A stretch of 64,000 nt of DNA from Ascaris suum (lineage: Eukaryota; Nematoda; Chromadorea; Rhabditida; Ascarididae): assembly GCA_013433145.1 (NCBI GenBank), contig CM024187.1:8707326-8771325 (forward strand), in the 5' to 3' direction. A program made the translations under genes and the position numbers. A model generated the notes under the pieces. That model ran no database searches. It was given only the letters and a program-made list of their open reading frames with translations, and was not told where the DNA came from. Positions within the stretch are counted from its first letter, which is position 1, and each line of letters starts with the position of its first letter. This document shows, piece after piece, positions 13,901 to 26,538 of this stretch.

Positions 13901-16160
13901 GTAACAAAACACAGTCAGCATGCAGAGGTGCGAACAACAGAAACAACATTCTCAATCTGTTCTCGCTGTCTTTGATTAGGAGAACCCTCGTCTTTTTTTA
14001 AATTTTTATCTATGTTTAGTGTAAAGTTCAAAAAGCAAAATCACGGTTCTTTGGACCGAGCGATGAGATTAAACTTTCCATGCTACTCAGCGAATAATCT
14101 CTACTGGAATGGGTTCTTCGCTGTCAACAATGCAACACTGATGTTCGATGTGACTGCGATATTTTTTGCAGAGGTGAAAAGATGTATCATCTTCTAAAAT
14201 AGGGCCTGCGAGTCGTTAAAAGGAACGATATACCTGCACACAGTTGAATGCAAATTTTACTACTAGAACACGTTCTATGCTCCTTATTTTCACGAATTGT
14301 CGACCCGATTCGCGCTCAACAAATAGCCGTAGCATAATAAGATAGAAAACTCTTTACTTAGCTGAACCGAAGTCGAAATAAAGTTGATAGTAATGCAAGT
14401 AGGCCGACCCCGTAGTTCAGACCGAAATATTGACGATTTTTGTTTTCTAAAGTAAGTTACGGAGGGAGAGAGAAACAAAGAGAGAGGAAGAAGAGGTTAA
14501 GGATGGGGAAGAGATGGGAATATAGACATATGTAGATTACTCGCATCAGGCATGTGAGCAAATTGATTCGGTAGATGTCCCTTCTTGTGTATCAGGCTGA
14601 CTTTTATTAATAAACTAGCGTACCTATGATGAGTTTCTTGGAAACTGCAAAAAAGCGTGCAAAAAATGAGGGAGCAAATTGAATGCGAGATGAAAAGTGA
14701 ATCAAGAGAGAAAGCATAGTATGTGCTTTTACAGTCTATTAGCGTAGACAGTTCGTCAGTTGGCAATAAACAATGGAAGACACACAATAACTTATTCTAT
14801 TCCAACGGTTAGATTACACGTGCAAATCTACAGAAAAGCTCGTTTTTCACCTTGCTGAACGATTATAAAATGCGGCATTTTTTACAGTCTGTTTTTACAC
14901 TTTTTACAACTTGTTAACGTCTATTAGGCTGTAAAAATAGACGTTTATTTTCATAGTCTAGTAGACGTTAATAGGTGCTAAAAGCACACAGTCTATTAAA
15001 TACCCATGCAAAGTTTTGAACAGATTCGGAATTATATAATTGTCTTAGAAATTGAGAAATCATCAGGAAAGTTGATATGGGAGCCATAGTTGCCGAATTT
15101 CGTAATTTCACCTCAGGTAGTTCCACAGCGGAAACTTCAGCAGCTAGACGAAGAGGCACACGCAGAAGTACACACGCGCATCAACGAGAGCGTCGCTAGA
15201 ATGACCTCTGTAAATGCAACTTTTGAAAGGCGGGTGATGAAAAAAATCACGCAAGAGCTTTTATCTCGGTATAAGTTCTAAGGTCTCAATGTTATTGAAA
15301 GTCGCCCGCGTTTCTTTCTTCTTACACTCCAATTAGCTGCTGATAATTCATTTGAATATGACTTGACCTTTACCCTTTCGCGTGAATTGCGTACTTTAGA
15401 ATTACTGAAGTGATTTCACTAGTGAAATGTCTAAGTTTGTTCCCTCGTAGTGCCAGCAGGAATGAACACATTGGAACATATTGCGATGGTAATTTTTGAT
15501 AGAATTCGTTTTTCAGTGGTAACAAAGATAGATTAAATGGCAGTAATTGTAAGCACTTATTAAAAGATGCCTGAGATCAGACAATGAGTGACGTCAGCTA
15601 TCTTATCATGCACAAGAATAAACCGCTTAAGGCTAAGAAAGAATATTGAAGTGTTCATTTATTATTAACGCTAGCCTCTAGAGCAGCCAATTAAAGTAAT
15701 TTGCTCTCCGATGGGATGAAAAGAAAATTGCTGCCAGTATCTTATGTCGCTGCCAATGCCTCATAGCGAACAATCCCCACTTATGGTCCCGTAAAAACGA
15801 TTCCTACGTAATTGATCAATCGTACCGCGGAAAGGCGTACATGAAGCACTAATGATGAAGACAACGAATCACATTTCTAATTTACATTCTATTTGAAAGA
15901 TGGAAAAACTGTCGTGGAAACCGTGCATAGATTATTAGTTATTCTGAGGAATGAACCTTCCGCATTCATCCGACATTGGTAAACTGAATTCAGAACGCGT
16001 GATATTGAAATCATACCTTGGAGCCGATGCGCTATGGTTAGTGAATTAGTGAAATTCCTCAAATCGCATGGACCACATCGCAAACAAATTATCGCATACG
16101 CAACCAAGGCAAATCGCAACGTTGTGTTGGGAAGAAATTTTTCGGTTGCTTTTTCAGAAG
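10937..16160. other. no supported gene
   Basis: The longest open frame here (minus strand, 11665-12114, 149 codons) lacks splice support and has no recognisable motif. About one such frame is expected by chance in the window. A terminal-exon-like frame follows TTTTTCAG at 11231, but all three frames stay open for about 20 codons. The inverted repeat at 14.9 kb is listed separately. Confidence 0.4.
14914..14971. repeat. short inverted repeat built on the motif TAGACGTT
   Basis: The arms TTAACGTCTATTAG (14914-14927) and CTAGTAGACGTTAA (14958-14971) are reverse complements at 13 of 14 positions. A third copy of AATAGACGTTT lies between them. Related CAGTCTATTA sequences flank at about 14735 and 14990. 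It could fold into a hairpin or be a small MITE remnant. Confidence 0.5.
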
Positions 16161-16544
16161 TCAGGAAAGGGCACTGACGAGGATGAATAAGCAATGAAAG
16201 TGCCGAATTTCAAAAAAATATTGTGCCGGAAGATGAACAAATGAACTTTTCCGCAGAGTCAAAGGAAATTCTTGAAGAGAATGTAAAATTTCCGCAGAGT
16301 CAGAGATCATTGCCTTTAGAGACACGGGGAACGAGTGACTATTGAAAACTTCAGTAGCGTCAAACTTTCGGACAAATTCGGCGACGAAGTCAAAATGGGG
16401 ATTATCATTCCGGGCATTCATAACATTATCAGCCATATAGCAAATTCCTTTCAGAACGAGTCTGACAAACTCTTCAGGCGTTGGGAAAATCGGAGAAGCC
16501 AAAGATTTATTCACTGTGTTCGTCATAGTGCTGGTAATGCTCAT
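16161..16544 (-). CDS. candidate exon, soluble helical protein, unknown family
   Basis: A 127-codon open frame on the minus strand has unusually protein-like content: LASPIFPTPEEFVRLVLKGI near the start, then NARNDNPHFDFVAEFVRKFD and MISDSAEILHSLQEFPLTL, predicted helices separated by short loops. A possible acceptor (CATTACCAG) lies four bases before an internal ATG at 16526, so the protein could start there. The first 30 residues loosely recall the C-terminal part of 17-beta-hydroxysteroid dehydrogenase-like short-chain dehydrogenases, but the rest does not. I do not assign the family. No clear donor is seen at the lower end. Confidence 0.32.
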   Translation of the reverse strand: MSITSTMTNTVNKSLASPIFPTPEEFVRLVLKGICYMADNVMNARNDNPHFDFVAEFVRKFDATEVFNSHSFPVSLKAMISDSAEILHSLQEFPLTLRKSSFVHLPAQYFFEIRHFHCLFILVSALS

Positions 16545-17105
16545 TTTGCTTTTTCATTTTGTTCTCTGCTTGCACTCTACTGTAACTTGTGTTGCTGCGT
16601 TGTTGTTGCGACAATATGAGCTCAGACTGTTATTCGCTAAAATTGTTCTATTTTAAACATGCAATTCAAAAAAAAGCTGAGATCGTATTCCTCGAGAAGG
16701 TCTCTTGAGAAGCTCTTACAACGCGCACAAATTAGACGAAAAAGCAAGAAAATGAAAACAGAAAAAATGTGGAAATTGGAAGTTCAATTTGTAGCTCTAA
16801 GGAGTCGTATTTTTGCGTTATCATTACTCTAAACAGCAAGCTGCTCATAACGAGCCAATTTCGGCATTGAGACAACAAACATTGTAATGAATATGTCTCT
16901 TTGGCAAATGAGGAACAAAACACTTGTGATATTCAGCATCAAAGAACAAAAAATCATCAGAAGCAATCAAACTTATAGCAGAAAGAAGGGGTTTTCTATG
17001 TAACACGTAACCTATGCTACAGTGAAGCAATTGAGAAAATAGGTCATGATAAAAATGATCTGTTCGGCGTATTCTAGGCATAGATTCATCTCGTCAAGGC
17101 ACAGC

Positions 17106-17185
17106 AATCATTACGTGTGGGAAGGTACAAGAATCATTAGGAGCGGAAAGGCGTAGTAGTCATTAGAAGCGAAAAGCAGAAGCAG
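17106..17185. repeat. degenerate minisatellite, period about 26-27 bp
   Basis: Three adjacent units start AATCATTA (17106), AATCATTA (17132) and GTCATTA (about 17159), and each continues with a purine-rich GNGGAAAGG-like segment. Looser copies containing AAGGTACA continue to about 17250. Confidence 0.5.
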
Positions 17186-17286
17186 CCAGTAAGGTACACA
17201 TTTTATTAGGCTCAAAAAGGTACAGTCGCTATAAGCGGAAGTGCGAGAGTGCTTTTAAATAAAGGAACAATACAGTGCAGAAAAAT

Positions 17287-18576
17287 ATAGCAGATGAAGG
17301 ACACGCAGTTCAGCTGGATGATGTGGTGTATAATGCGATCTCAAGATGTGAAAAGCAATCGATATATCGGGCAATGCAGGACAGAAATTCAAAGAGGGTG
17401 AGAAAGGTGGAGAGCAGTGTTTCGTTGAAGCGGTTCGGTTAGAAAGCGTATACGGAAGTAATGCTTTCTAACATCGTCCATGGACATCCCAAGAGAACAG
17501 CCAGCTGCGATAAGTTGGGACTAGATTAGTTCGTTTTTTTTGGCACGACTGCAGAGAACACACTTCTGCGCATCGGATTTACAAGCTCTAACCAATATCT
17601 TAAAACCACCACTGCTCTTGATGCAAATACTCATAGTTATGAATTGAAATAAGACGCAAAAATCGATGTCGTGAAATGCTTCGATAATTTTGCTCGTTTC
17701 AGTCGAAGTGTTCGTGGAAAAATTCCCATGCCTCTTGTCTCTGGTTGCAAGTCGGGCTTATCTGAAGAAGTTCAAGCAACCATTTGTTGAAATATATCGG
17801 AAGTAATGCAGTTATTCTTGATTTACTAGGCGAGCAATTAACACAACGGTAATCAGAGGTAGGTAGGACGAAAATCTTATACAGGTTAGAAAATAGATAT
17901 TCCTAATTTTGAGAGCTCGACCAAGGATGTTTACATTTTAAGTTTTAATAGCCTTACCAGTAAAATAAGATGTGAAGTCAGCCTATAGCCTTCTAGGATG
18001 CCCAGAAGTTTTTACTTCCCTGATTTTTTGTAATCTTTTGACTCTGAGGGTAAATGGCAACAGTTTAGAGCTGCTGACATTGAACAGATGATCTTTCTTA
18101 GACAGCCGGAGATATTTGCATCAGTCACAGATGAGATTAAGATCCTCTTCGTTGATGGAACGTTTAAATGTTACAGTACAGGATGATACTGTCAAAAAAC
18201 GATGAGAAAAACTCTAATCCAACAACGGAACTTTGAGCTACCCCTAGGTAACGGTGAAGTGAAATCGACAGGGGGTTTTTATCGATCTCCTATGACTTCA
18301 CCTTGGTAGAAAGCTTTGAAATCATGTCAATAGAATTTTCTTCACAGAAGCGATGGCAGTTTACATTGAGAAGCTATATGAAGAAGCATGAAAAATTGAG
18401 ATTAACAATGTTTGTTACTCCTTTACAGTCTGTAGCATTTGGCCAATTGCCTGGAGAAGGAAGCGGTCGAGTGGTACCGTTCCCTCATTGAGGCAACCGA
18501 GTTCAATGACGCTTTTTACTCAGCTTTTCTCAAAATTTTACACAAACGTACATATTGCTCACAGTGTGGTAGCTAG
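17287..18576 (+). mobile_element. decayed MULE-like DNA transposon
   Basis: Separate open segments, broken by stops and frameshifts, resemble a Mutator-like (MULE) transposase of the kind common in nematodes. Segment 17287-17442 contains VVYNAISRCEKQSIYRAMQD, like the region before the catalytic domain. Segment 18061-18186 contains KILFVDGTFKCYSTG, which fits the DGTF motif around the first catalytic aspartate, and then meets a TGA. A further segment at 18445-18576 reads EKEAVEWYRSLIEATEF in another frame and may belong to the same relic or to something else. The second and third catalytic acidic residues were not found and no terminal inverted repeats were located. It cannot encode an active enzyme. 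Confidence 0.4.
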
Positions 18577-21500
18577 ATGCCATTGATTTTTTTATCTTTG
18601 TATTATGTCTCCTCATGTTGCAGATCAACTAGTAGCCCCCATCTATCACCAGCTTCCTCCAACCAGGTGTAATAGTAATGTTTGCACTGAAGGAAAGGTG
18701 AGAACCACAAAAGGTGAGTTGTCTGTCTGCATAGTTCGACCACTTTATTGCAAATTGATCCATGTTAGGAATCAAAATGGAGAATTGCAGTAAGAAGGAA
18801 ACAAGTAGCGGAAATAGTCGGCATGAGGTTTGTTTTTGAAATACAAGCATAGAATGGAGTGACTACATGCGGTGTAAGTTTGGCTAGAATTGATTAATTG
18901 GACATTGAGATTAAATAAAAGAGCACGTGTGTATAACGAATAGGACCTTTGCAATGCTTTCTCGGGATTCTAGAACTAAAAATTTTTAAACACTACAGAA
19001 GTGGCGTTTGTTTTTGCTGCTGCGATGCTTATCCCAATGTTTACTTGCACGATTTTTTGAACGTATTGAGCAGTAAAATGCTTCCACCGCATTATTTTTC
19101 TATGGCATAAAAAAATTCTCGAACATCTCAACGGATTAACAAACTCGGGCTTTTATTCATCGAGTTGCGTACTAAAATATTCTGCGTTCGCATAAAGTTT
19201 AAAATTTCCCAAAATTAACGAACTTCATGCGTTTCCTCCCACACACGCTTTCCATCCAGCTCATGTAACCAGCAGTGTCTCGTTGCTGCAGTAGAAAAAA
19301 GTGAAAAAACAACGGTCATCCTTTCATCTCCTTGCTCTTCCTCCGCTCTCTCTCTCTTACCGCGTTTATTGTGACAGTATTCCTTTAGCAATGATTTCCT
19401 CAGCATAGTGACGAGTACATTGTCTCATGAGGTAATACGCATTACTGTGAACTGTGCTGAGAAATCGATAATGAGATGCTGCTATGCAAACACGTTTTGG
19501 GTGTCACGCAAGATGCGCTGTTATACAGCTGGTTTCAATTCTGTGAGCCGATCACTGACTCCTCGTGCAAGCAAGAATTTCCATGCAAATTTAAAAAAGC
19601 CTATTACACATAAACAACCTGAAATTTGTAATGTTTTCGGCATTTACCAAGCCCCTCTTCCTTCCTTAATCTACGTCGTCCCCTCATTTAAAAATTTTCC
19701 TGATTATGTTATTGTTTCCGTGGGCATTACAGTACCCTACCGATTCGTAAATTAACTAACGAAAATCGCAAACGAACTGCTTCAACTGAGTGTGAACGGT
19801 AATATGTTCCGATGGACGAAGGAGTACAACAATGAACAGTCACTTGAACATGCTTAAGTGCCGCTGCATTTTACAGGGGTTTCGCTTCTTTAAAGTCGGT
19901 TAAGTGTTAGGGAGGTCAGATTGCCCCATCCAGCTGCGACCAAGCCAAGCAAATGAACACTGAACTTTCCGCATAACAACAGTGCAGCATGAATGATGCC
20001 TCATTCGTTCATTACTATGGAAGTACCTACTTTACTTGAATCTCCAAACATGGAAAAAGGTTTGCAGGACCCCGGTGTCTGTTTCACCTTTGTGACAAAC
20101 TGCTTATTCCGTTAGGCATTGAACTGAAAATTGCACTATGATTTCTTTAAAATTTTGAAGGAAAATATAGCTTTCTTTGAACAACTAATCTTCCTGAATC
20201 TTCCGGAGCTGAAGAATAAGAGACTGGAGGTTAATCAACGAACACTTGTTTGCAAAAACATCTCCTTCCGCCGCTTGGGAGAGAGCCTAACTGAATAAAA
20301 AGTGTGTTGCATAGTGCGATCACCGTCCACTGCTCTTAACTTATGGCCTAAAGTAAAAGTCAAATGAAAGTCGATGAAATACATGATAGGCACTGGTAGA
20401 ATATCAAATGAAGCAGAAATGGTAAAGCAAAGCGATCGATAAAAATCTGCGATCATTTAGAATCCATACTAAGTAAAAAGTTATAAAGTTGCATAAAACG
20501 TTTCTCCTCATGTCGGCTTTCTTAAACACCGAAAGCTGGAGACAAAAAATGTTGGATTTAAAGTCAGGGTGATCACGCCAGCGAAGTTATGTTCCTTCAT
20601 ATTACTTATCAACCCACTGATAAACCCGAGAGACGAACGAAAGAGCGTTAATAAAGACCACCCAAATCAGAAGTCGCTCGCAAAATTTGTTCCAAACCGG
20701 AAATGTTGGGCGTGCAAAATGAAAACTCTTCCTGTAGATGAAAGGAGTGTAATAGCTATGCGATGAATCTGCAAAAATGGTTCCACAAAGAGCGGCGATT
20801 TATCTATTGTTGTGCTAAGCGGAGGGCAACTTTTCGTGAATGTTTATTTCCAGAAAGCAAAAAAAAAAGCATAAAGCCTGAAAATTTAACAAAAAATCTG
20901 ACCAGGGATAGGAAGTTCTCACCTGTTCTCGCAAAAGTGTCACAATAGCACGGGGCATTTCACGTTTTAACATATTTTCGGCATAACTTGAAGTCCTTTT
21001 CAAAGATAGCAGGTGCAAGTGGCAGTTTCTGGAGGAACTTGGTTGCCACATGTTACAAAGCTAAAATATAGACAAACATTGCCCCATTTTTTAAGTTATC
21101 CCGTAAAAGCAGCAGTCAGGGGCAGCGGACATGGTTAGCATCTGATTCCATGCGAGACGCCATTGCAGTTCCAGTCATTCAGAATCCGATTAAGCTAATC
21201 GTAGGAAACACTTTAATGGAATCATAGCAGGATGTCAACAACATGTTCAGCACATTTTTGCAAGCTTGCATGGTAGCACATATAAACTCAAAGCAGCTCC
21301 TGCTTCGTCTTCCACCTCAATGTGCAATTTTTCATTGCCATTCTTTTGTTATATTGAAATCCATGAAATATTCATATTTAATTATGTTTCCTCAACATCC
21401 GAAGTGTCTACATGCTTTTTAAATGAATCTACTCGCCAAGCTCAAATCTTTCGAATAAAAAAACGTGCTAAATATGAGTTCATTGGGCTTCCTTAAAATT

Positions 21501-23281
21501 ATTCATTTTCGATTTATTCATGAAAAGTGAACAGCTTTGCTGCTGCGCACTACGAAAAGTGAATAAAATTTTTCCCTCCTTAACCGAGCCTCTGATTGCT
21601 TATCAAAGAAAACTCAGCATTTCTATACTGTTTCGGCGACGTATATACAGCCATTCCGCGAGCTGTGGGAGAAATCGCCATAGACGAGTTCTCGTATTAA
21701 TCATCTGGTAAGCCAGTCTACTTGTTGAATGCTTCGCTGATATATTATTGACCTTGCTTGCAATACTCAAAAGATGGGAGCAATTATCTGTTTTCACGTG
21801 TGCAAAAAATACTGTGTACATTCATTGCTGACGGTCCCATGCAGGTCCGCCTACTGGTGCAAGGTAGAAGCGGCAAACGTCGTCACAAACTCATTGCTAT
21901 GATAGAGGCCCCTTAAATGTTTCCGACTACCTAAAATCTTTCCCTGCTTTTTCTTTCTTTCTCCAGATTGCAGCTACTTTCACCTGATGACATGATTGTC
22001 CTTCTTTTAAAGTAAAAACTGCATAACTTGAGATGACACTAATTCAAACCTTAATTCCCTCTATTGCTCATAGACAGTGCTGTTATAGCCGTAATAAACC
22101 CACTAGATATGTGTTCAGAGCTATGGAGACAGAGTAAACAATCCCAAGTGTTTAGTATTCCTATCACACTCAACATCTAAAATAGTCGAATTGTGCTCAT
22201 CTGGAAATGTATGCTTTGGCCAGTTGTTCTGATTGCTCAGCCGGTTCGAATGACCCTATAGGTATGAGTATATAATCAATGAGTAGCAGTTTGTAAAGTT
22301 GGGAACAATTTCAAAGTGACCAAGTAATTCACCGTGTTATAAGTGGCAGCCTTTCTGAATGCATTTTTGTGTTCTGTGTGACTTTGAACGCTTAAGAGAG
22401 AATTTATCTTTAGTTTCGGATTTGCTGAACTGTTTGCTCTATGAGAAGATATTCATCTCTTACTCCATTATTTCTCCACCACTCAACATTGAGAAGTGGG
22501 AAAGAGCGTTCTCTTCTTAGAAAACGTGGATATCTTCTCGTTGGTTCTTCCTTACCTCTGTAGATACGGAACAGCCATCTGCAATCAACGAATGGCGGTA
22601 ATGTACGATTCATTGTTTAGTGGGCGTCTTCCAGAGCGATAGGGCAAGACCACCTAGATAAACGGGAAGACATCATGAACTACTGCTTCCATTTGCTCCT
22701 CTAATTGCTCCAGGCATATGCAAGCAACCCGGATTATTCGGAACAGCGTTCTTGCGGTCTTTCAAATTTGCTTGCAAAAGTGCATCATGGTGACTTAGTG
22801 TTTACGCGCATGTATGGGTATATGTATTTGCCCTCCACGTAGTTTCAATTCGGTCGTTAGTTGAAGCTTGGTGTGCGAAATTTGGTAATTGTGATGTGCA
22901 CCACGGGCAGAGCTTTTCAAGGCAATGAAAACAGTTTGGTTTTTAATTTCAAATCGGTTCAGTTGTAGAAAATAAATTTCTCGCATGAATTATTAGATAA
23001 AGACTTTTTTGCAGATCTTTATTCGTTGATGAACGGTGAAACTGTTTCATCAGATAAAAGGAGTGAAGAGGCGCATAGCGTACCACTTCTTCAGGCCCCT
23101 TCCGAACCTTTTGAGACTACGTGGGTGTGCGAAATTTGCGTGTACTCACCTGCATACGCAAGCGCACACACACGCACCCGCGCATAGGCATATGTGAAGC
23201 TTATCAGCGAGCAACCTGTGATACACCTTAACACCTATCCATAGTGCATTTTCTCATTAATGGTTTCTGTGCTCACATTAG
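18577..23281. other. no supported gene
   Basis: Open frames here are of chance length. A CT-rich run lies at 19320-19360 and a CA-rich, CpG-containing run at about 23140-23180. No splice-bounded exon stood out. Confidence 0.4.
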
Positions 23282-23401
23282 GTACACACAATTTGCGTAC
23301 ATGAGCACTGCAGCTGCCCTTGCAATAAATTTCTCACTTTCTGTGCACTTAGTCATTTTGGGTTTGCTTAGATTCTTCATTGATATTTTTCATAACATTG
23401 G
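23282..23401 (+). CDS. candidate transmembrane exon, possibly from a seven-helix receptor
   Basis: An acceptor (CTCACATTAG) and a donor (TTGG then GTGCGT) bound 120 bp that enter and leave in phase 2. The frame gives STAAALAINFSLSVHLVILG followed by LLRFF, one long hydrophobic helix closing with an arginine. In nematode chemoreceptors the third helix often has this pattern, with an aromatic-rich stretch followed by an arginine. That is only an inference from hydrophobicity, and no other helix exons were found nearby. It could be an orphan receptor fragment or chance. Confidence 0.2.
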
Positions 23402-24609
23402 GTGCGTCACCCATTCGTTATCTTCATAATTCACTAAACTGTTCTTTTACGTCATCACTTCCCGTTGCATTGCAATGGTTACCTGACAGTCGCACAAACA
23501 ACAAATAAATGAATAATAAATGGTACGAGTGAATATGAAGGATAATTTTCTTTAAAAAATTGACAAATAGAAGCAAATTGCACCTTTTTGTTCGCACTTC
23601 CTCAGTATTTTCGAAAGTGGGTTCCTCTTGCTTGGGCCACCTCATAGAAGAGGAGGTGAAAGATGCTTAAAACATAATTGCGATGCGTTCGGAACACATT
23701 GCTCCCCAAGCGTCAATAAACCACGCAGAAAAAGTGGCACTAGCTCGAAGGGAATGCCATAAAGACAACGGTGGCGATGAGATCCGGAGCAAATTCTGTG
23801 CAATACGATGCAATAATACAATAAAAATTTTTAATTTTCCTGAAGCAACGATAATAATCAACTGCAAAAAATTGAATCTCTCCTTGCATCCCCACTTTTC
23901 CAAAACCCGTCCAGCTGTTCCATCTCATATCATTTGCAACTTCGCTGGATCAAGCAATGCTTTCATTATAAAAGCCTACAAAATAAACCTGTATATTTGG
24001 CAAATCCCTGCTTTTTATCCACTTTTTCTCTTAGTTAACCATATTAAATACACGTGTTGGCTGACTATTTTTTTCAATGATCTCTCGGATTTCCGGTAAG
24101 CCAGCAGCTAACGGGTAGGAACTGTATTCAGGAATGACGTTCCAAAGTTTGTAGCCAAGGAATCAGAGAAGCGCATTTAAATAGTTCATGCCAGGGCATC
24201 CACAGAAAACGGGATTGACGAGGGACACTCGTCGCAGGTGGCTTCATCTGGTCTGGGCGAAAAGCCAAGGAGTCAGCAGATTTGCTTTTTCACATATAGC
24301 TGCTTATAGAGAATGAGGGTTATGGAATACATAGTAACAGCGCATTACCGCGGAACCGCCCAGTGATGTGTTTCATCGCGACCGGTGGCTCACGTCTTAT
24401 TATATCAGCTATCTCTACTGATCATTTCACACGGGTTGATGGTAATGAAAAAATCTTAAGTGTAAAAGACGAACGTTGATTTTTGCGATCAAGTGCCGCT
24501 AATGTAGGTTTTAATACGTTGAACATACGTGCTTCAAGAAAGCGCTCCTAAACACTTCCCTAACGCTCATGACAGAGGGCTGTAAACACTGCTGCAATAT
24601 TAGAAGCGG

Positions 24610-24918
24610 CTAACACGGAGCAGGATATGTTAATTCACACTGACCAGCAAAGTACTGACTGTACAAAAAGCCCTGCAAGAACATGTGGGACAAATTACAT
24701 AGGGCAGCTTTCGATGTGAGTGTCAACGATGATCTCAAGCTATATGACAATATTTCGTGAGTCTTCGGCTGCATTTGGATTCCATTTTTTGCGTGATCCG
24801 TTTCTCTTTTAAGATGTCGAAGAGCACACCAAAGAGCGGCTGCTGAGCTAGTGAGAAATAGAATTGGCAGCACCAGTTTGTATTTGGGAAATAGAATTGG
24901 CAGCACTCTTCCAAACAA
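24610..24918 (-). CDS. open frame with in-frame duplication, possible secreted or membrane peptide
   Basis: A 102-codon minus-strand frame starts with a hydrophobic N-terminus in which VLPILF occurs twice, eleven residues apart, because of a 33-bp DNA duplication. The second copy runs into LTSSAAALWCALRHLKRE, shaped like a signal peptide or anchor. An internal acceptor-like sequence (TTCTTGCAG) precedes the last 20 codons, so only part of the frame may be exonic. No family is recognised. The length alone is within chance expectation. Confidence 0.2.
   Translation of the reverse strand: MFGRVLPILFPKYKLVLPILFLTSSAAALWCALRHLKRETDHAKNGIQMQPKTHEILSYSLRSSLTLTSKAALCNLSHMFLQGFLYSQYFAGQCELTYPAPC
24855..24906. 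repeat. 33-bp-spaced direct duplication
   Basis: The 19-base sequence GAAATAGAATTGGCAGCAC occurs at 24855-24873 and again, identically, at 24888-24906. The perfect match shows a recent event. Confidence 0.85.
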
Positions 24919-26500
24919 ATATGGCGGTTATTATAGGGCTTTTATCTCTTCAGTGCTCAGAGAAGAAGAACTTATAACTTATTTCACACTGAACACTGGC
25001 ACCTGATCCGAATTAATTTTCACCTTATAAAAGCTCACTTATAGCTACTTCGTCAAATGTGAAACACTTAAAGCACCTTATAATAACGACAAAACAGTAG
25101 TATTTCCCACACTTCCATGCCCCGGAAAGTGTTAATTACAAACAAACCTTTACAGCGCTGATGAGAGTTTCGCAATTTAGGACGCGATATCTCCTATTAT
25201 TCGTCCCTCTATCTAAAATCACCTCTGATTTCAATTACCCAGTTCTATTGCTGTAATGTCTTCAACTATACGAAGCTCTCAACAAATTTGATCTAAACAC
25301 GCTCCGATAATGAGCTTTCTTAGAAGTATATGCCAATGTTGTGCTACTGAAGAGCATGATGTTACTGACGAAAGTAACGCCGTTAGTGACGGGGCGTGGG
25401 CGTCGACAAGGACGACAAATATACGGACCTTCGACTTCTCAAGCGCTTCAAACTGCTCGCCGGAAAACTTACAAAAATGTTGAGCAAGCTAGCCACTGAA
25501 TCCACCTGAACATAGGGGAATGGCGTTTTGCATCTCTTTGAAAGATAATTTACGATTAGCTCTAAAGGTGCTTTCCAGTTGAGTCGCCAATTATAGCAAA
25601 GGTATTGCCACGCCTGTTATGTAATTTTTTAAAAAAGAATCGTTATTTCTATTATGGATAAGGGCAGCAACAACTTTAGCTTTTTCTTTTTGAAACATTA
25701 TGTAAAAACATCTCACAAAGCACATGTAACAGCTATCGGACGGAAGGACTAGGTTACGAAACGCAACAACTTTACCGCGTTGCTAAGAAGGTTAGCAGTA
25801 TCAACTTCGTGTGCATTTTGGCGGCGTATATAATATCCCCGCCATTGCAGAAAACTATTGCGTAGCATGAATTTGTGCTATTCACTAGTTGCATAAAACT
25901 TCTCTAAATATCTCATTTCTTTAAAGGTGCATGATTTCCTTCATTAGCTCTGTTTCTCTTGTGTTATAGGAAACATCCTGCACTCTGTGATCACACTTAT
26001 GCAATCACCACAACACTATAAAGAAATCTGAAAACGAGATATCATTTTCACCAACAGCAACTTTCATAGAGCAATTTCAATTGACTACAACTTTGAAAAT
26101 ATACGAATTATTGCTCCATCCGATTTCTTCACTCTTTTTACAAGCCGAATTCTTCAGCGCATTTGTCATCCGCTATTCTGCATCGCTTATTTGTGTTTCA
26201 ATTATGTGAGTGATTACGTAAAGAAGTTAAAATATAATTCAGCGTATTTCAACGATTTCTTGAATAGTACTAGTTGCACATCAACGTTCACGTTGCGTTT
26301 AAGGGTCCCTACCAGCCTGCCCTTCTCTGGTCCTTTAAGATTCCGTTCTTGTTTCCTTCTGAAACTCAGGAAGTACTGTTTAAACCTGCACAGTATGGCG
26401 GTTAATGTTTTATTACACCAAAGTAAGGCAACAGGAACCAACGAGGATCGAACAGTGAAGGATTGCGGGAAACTCGCCCAGGAAGATCGTGAGCACAACA
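24919..26500. other. no supported gene
   Basis: A 126-codon plus-strand frame (26191-26571) runs into the TC/C microsatellite, which supplies its serine- and proline-rich end, so I treat it as chance. Confidence 0.4.
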
Positions 26501-26538
26501 TCTCTCTCTCTCTCTCTCCCCCCCCCCCCCCTCCTCCT
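26501..26538. repeat. TC dinucleotide microsatellite followed by a C homopolymer
   Basis: About nine TC units are followed by a run of about 14 C and then CTCCTCC. It is a pyrimidine tract on the plus strand, able to adopt non-B structure and prone to length change. Confidence 0.9.

Noticed and set aside
16430..16530. Similarity of FPTPEEFVR to short-chain dehydrogenases (LET-767/HSD17B12 type)
   Set aside because: Only about nine residues fit; the following hundred residues do not, and no Rossmann-fold exon was found upstream.
22240..22265. GGTTCGAAT, resembling a tRNA T-loop
   Set aside because: No T-stem pairing and no matching acceptor, D-arm or A/B-box spacing around it. Other TTCGA sites (for example 42390, 50830) failed the same test.
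23683..24099. 138-codon plus-strand frame
   Set aside because: Composition and length are compatible with chance, and no splice sites or motif were found.
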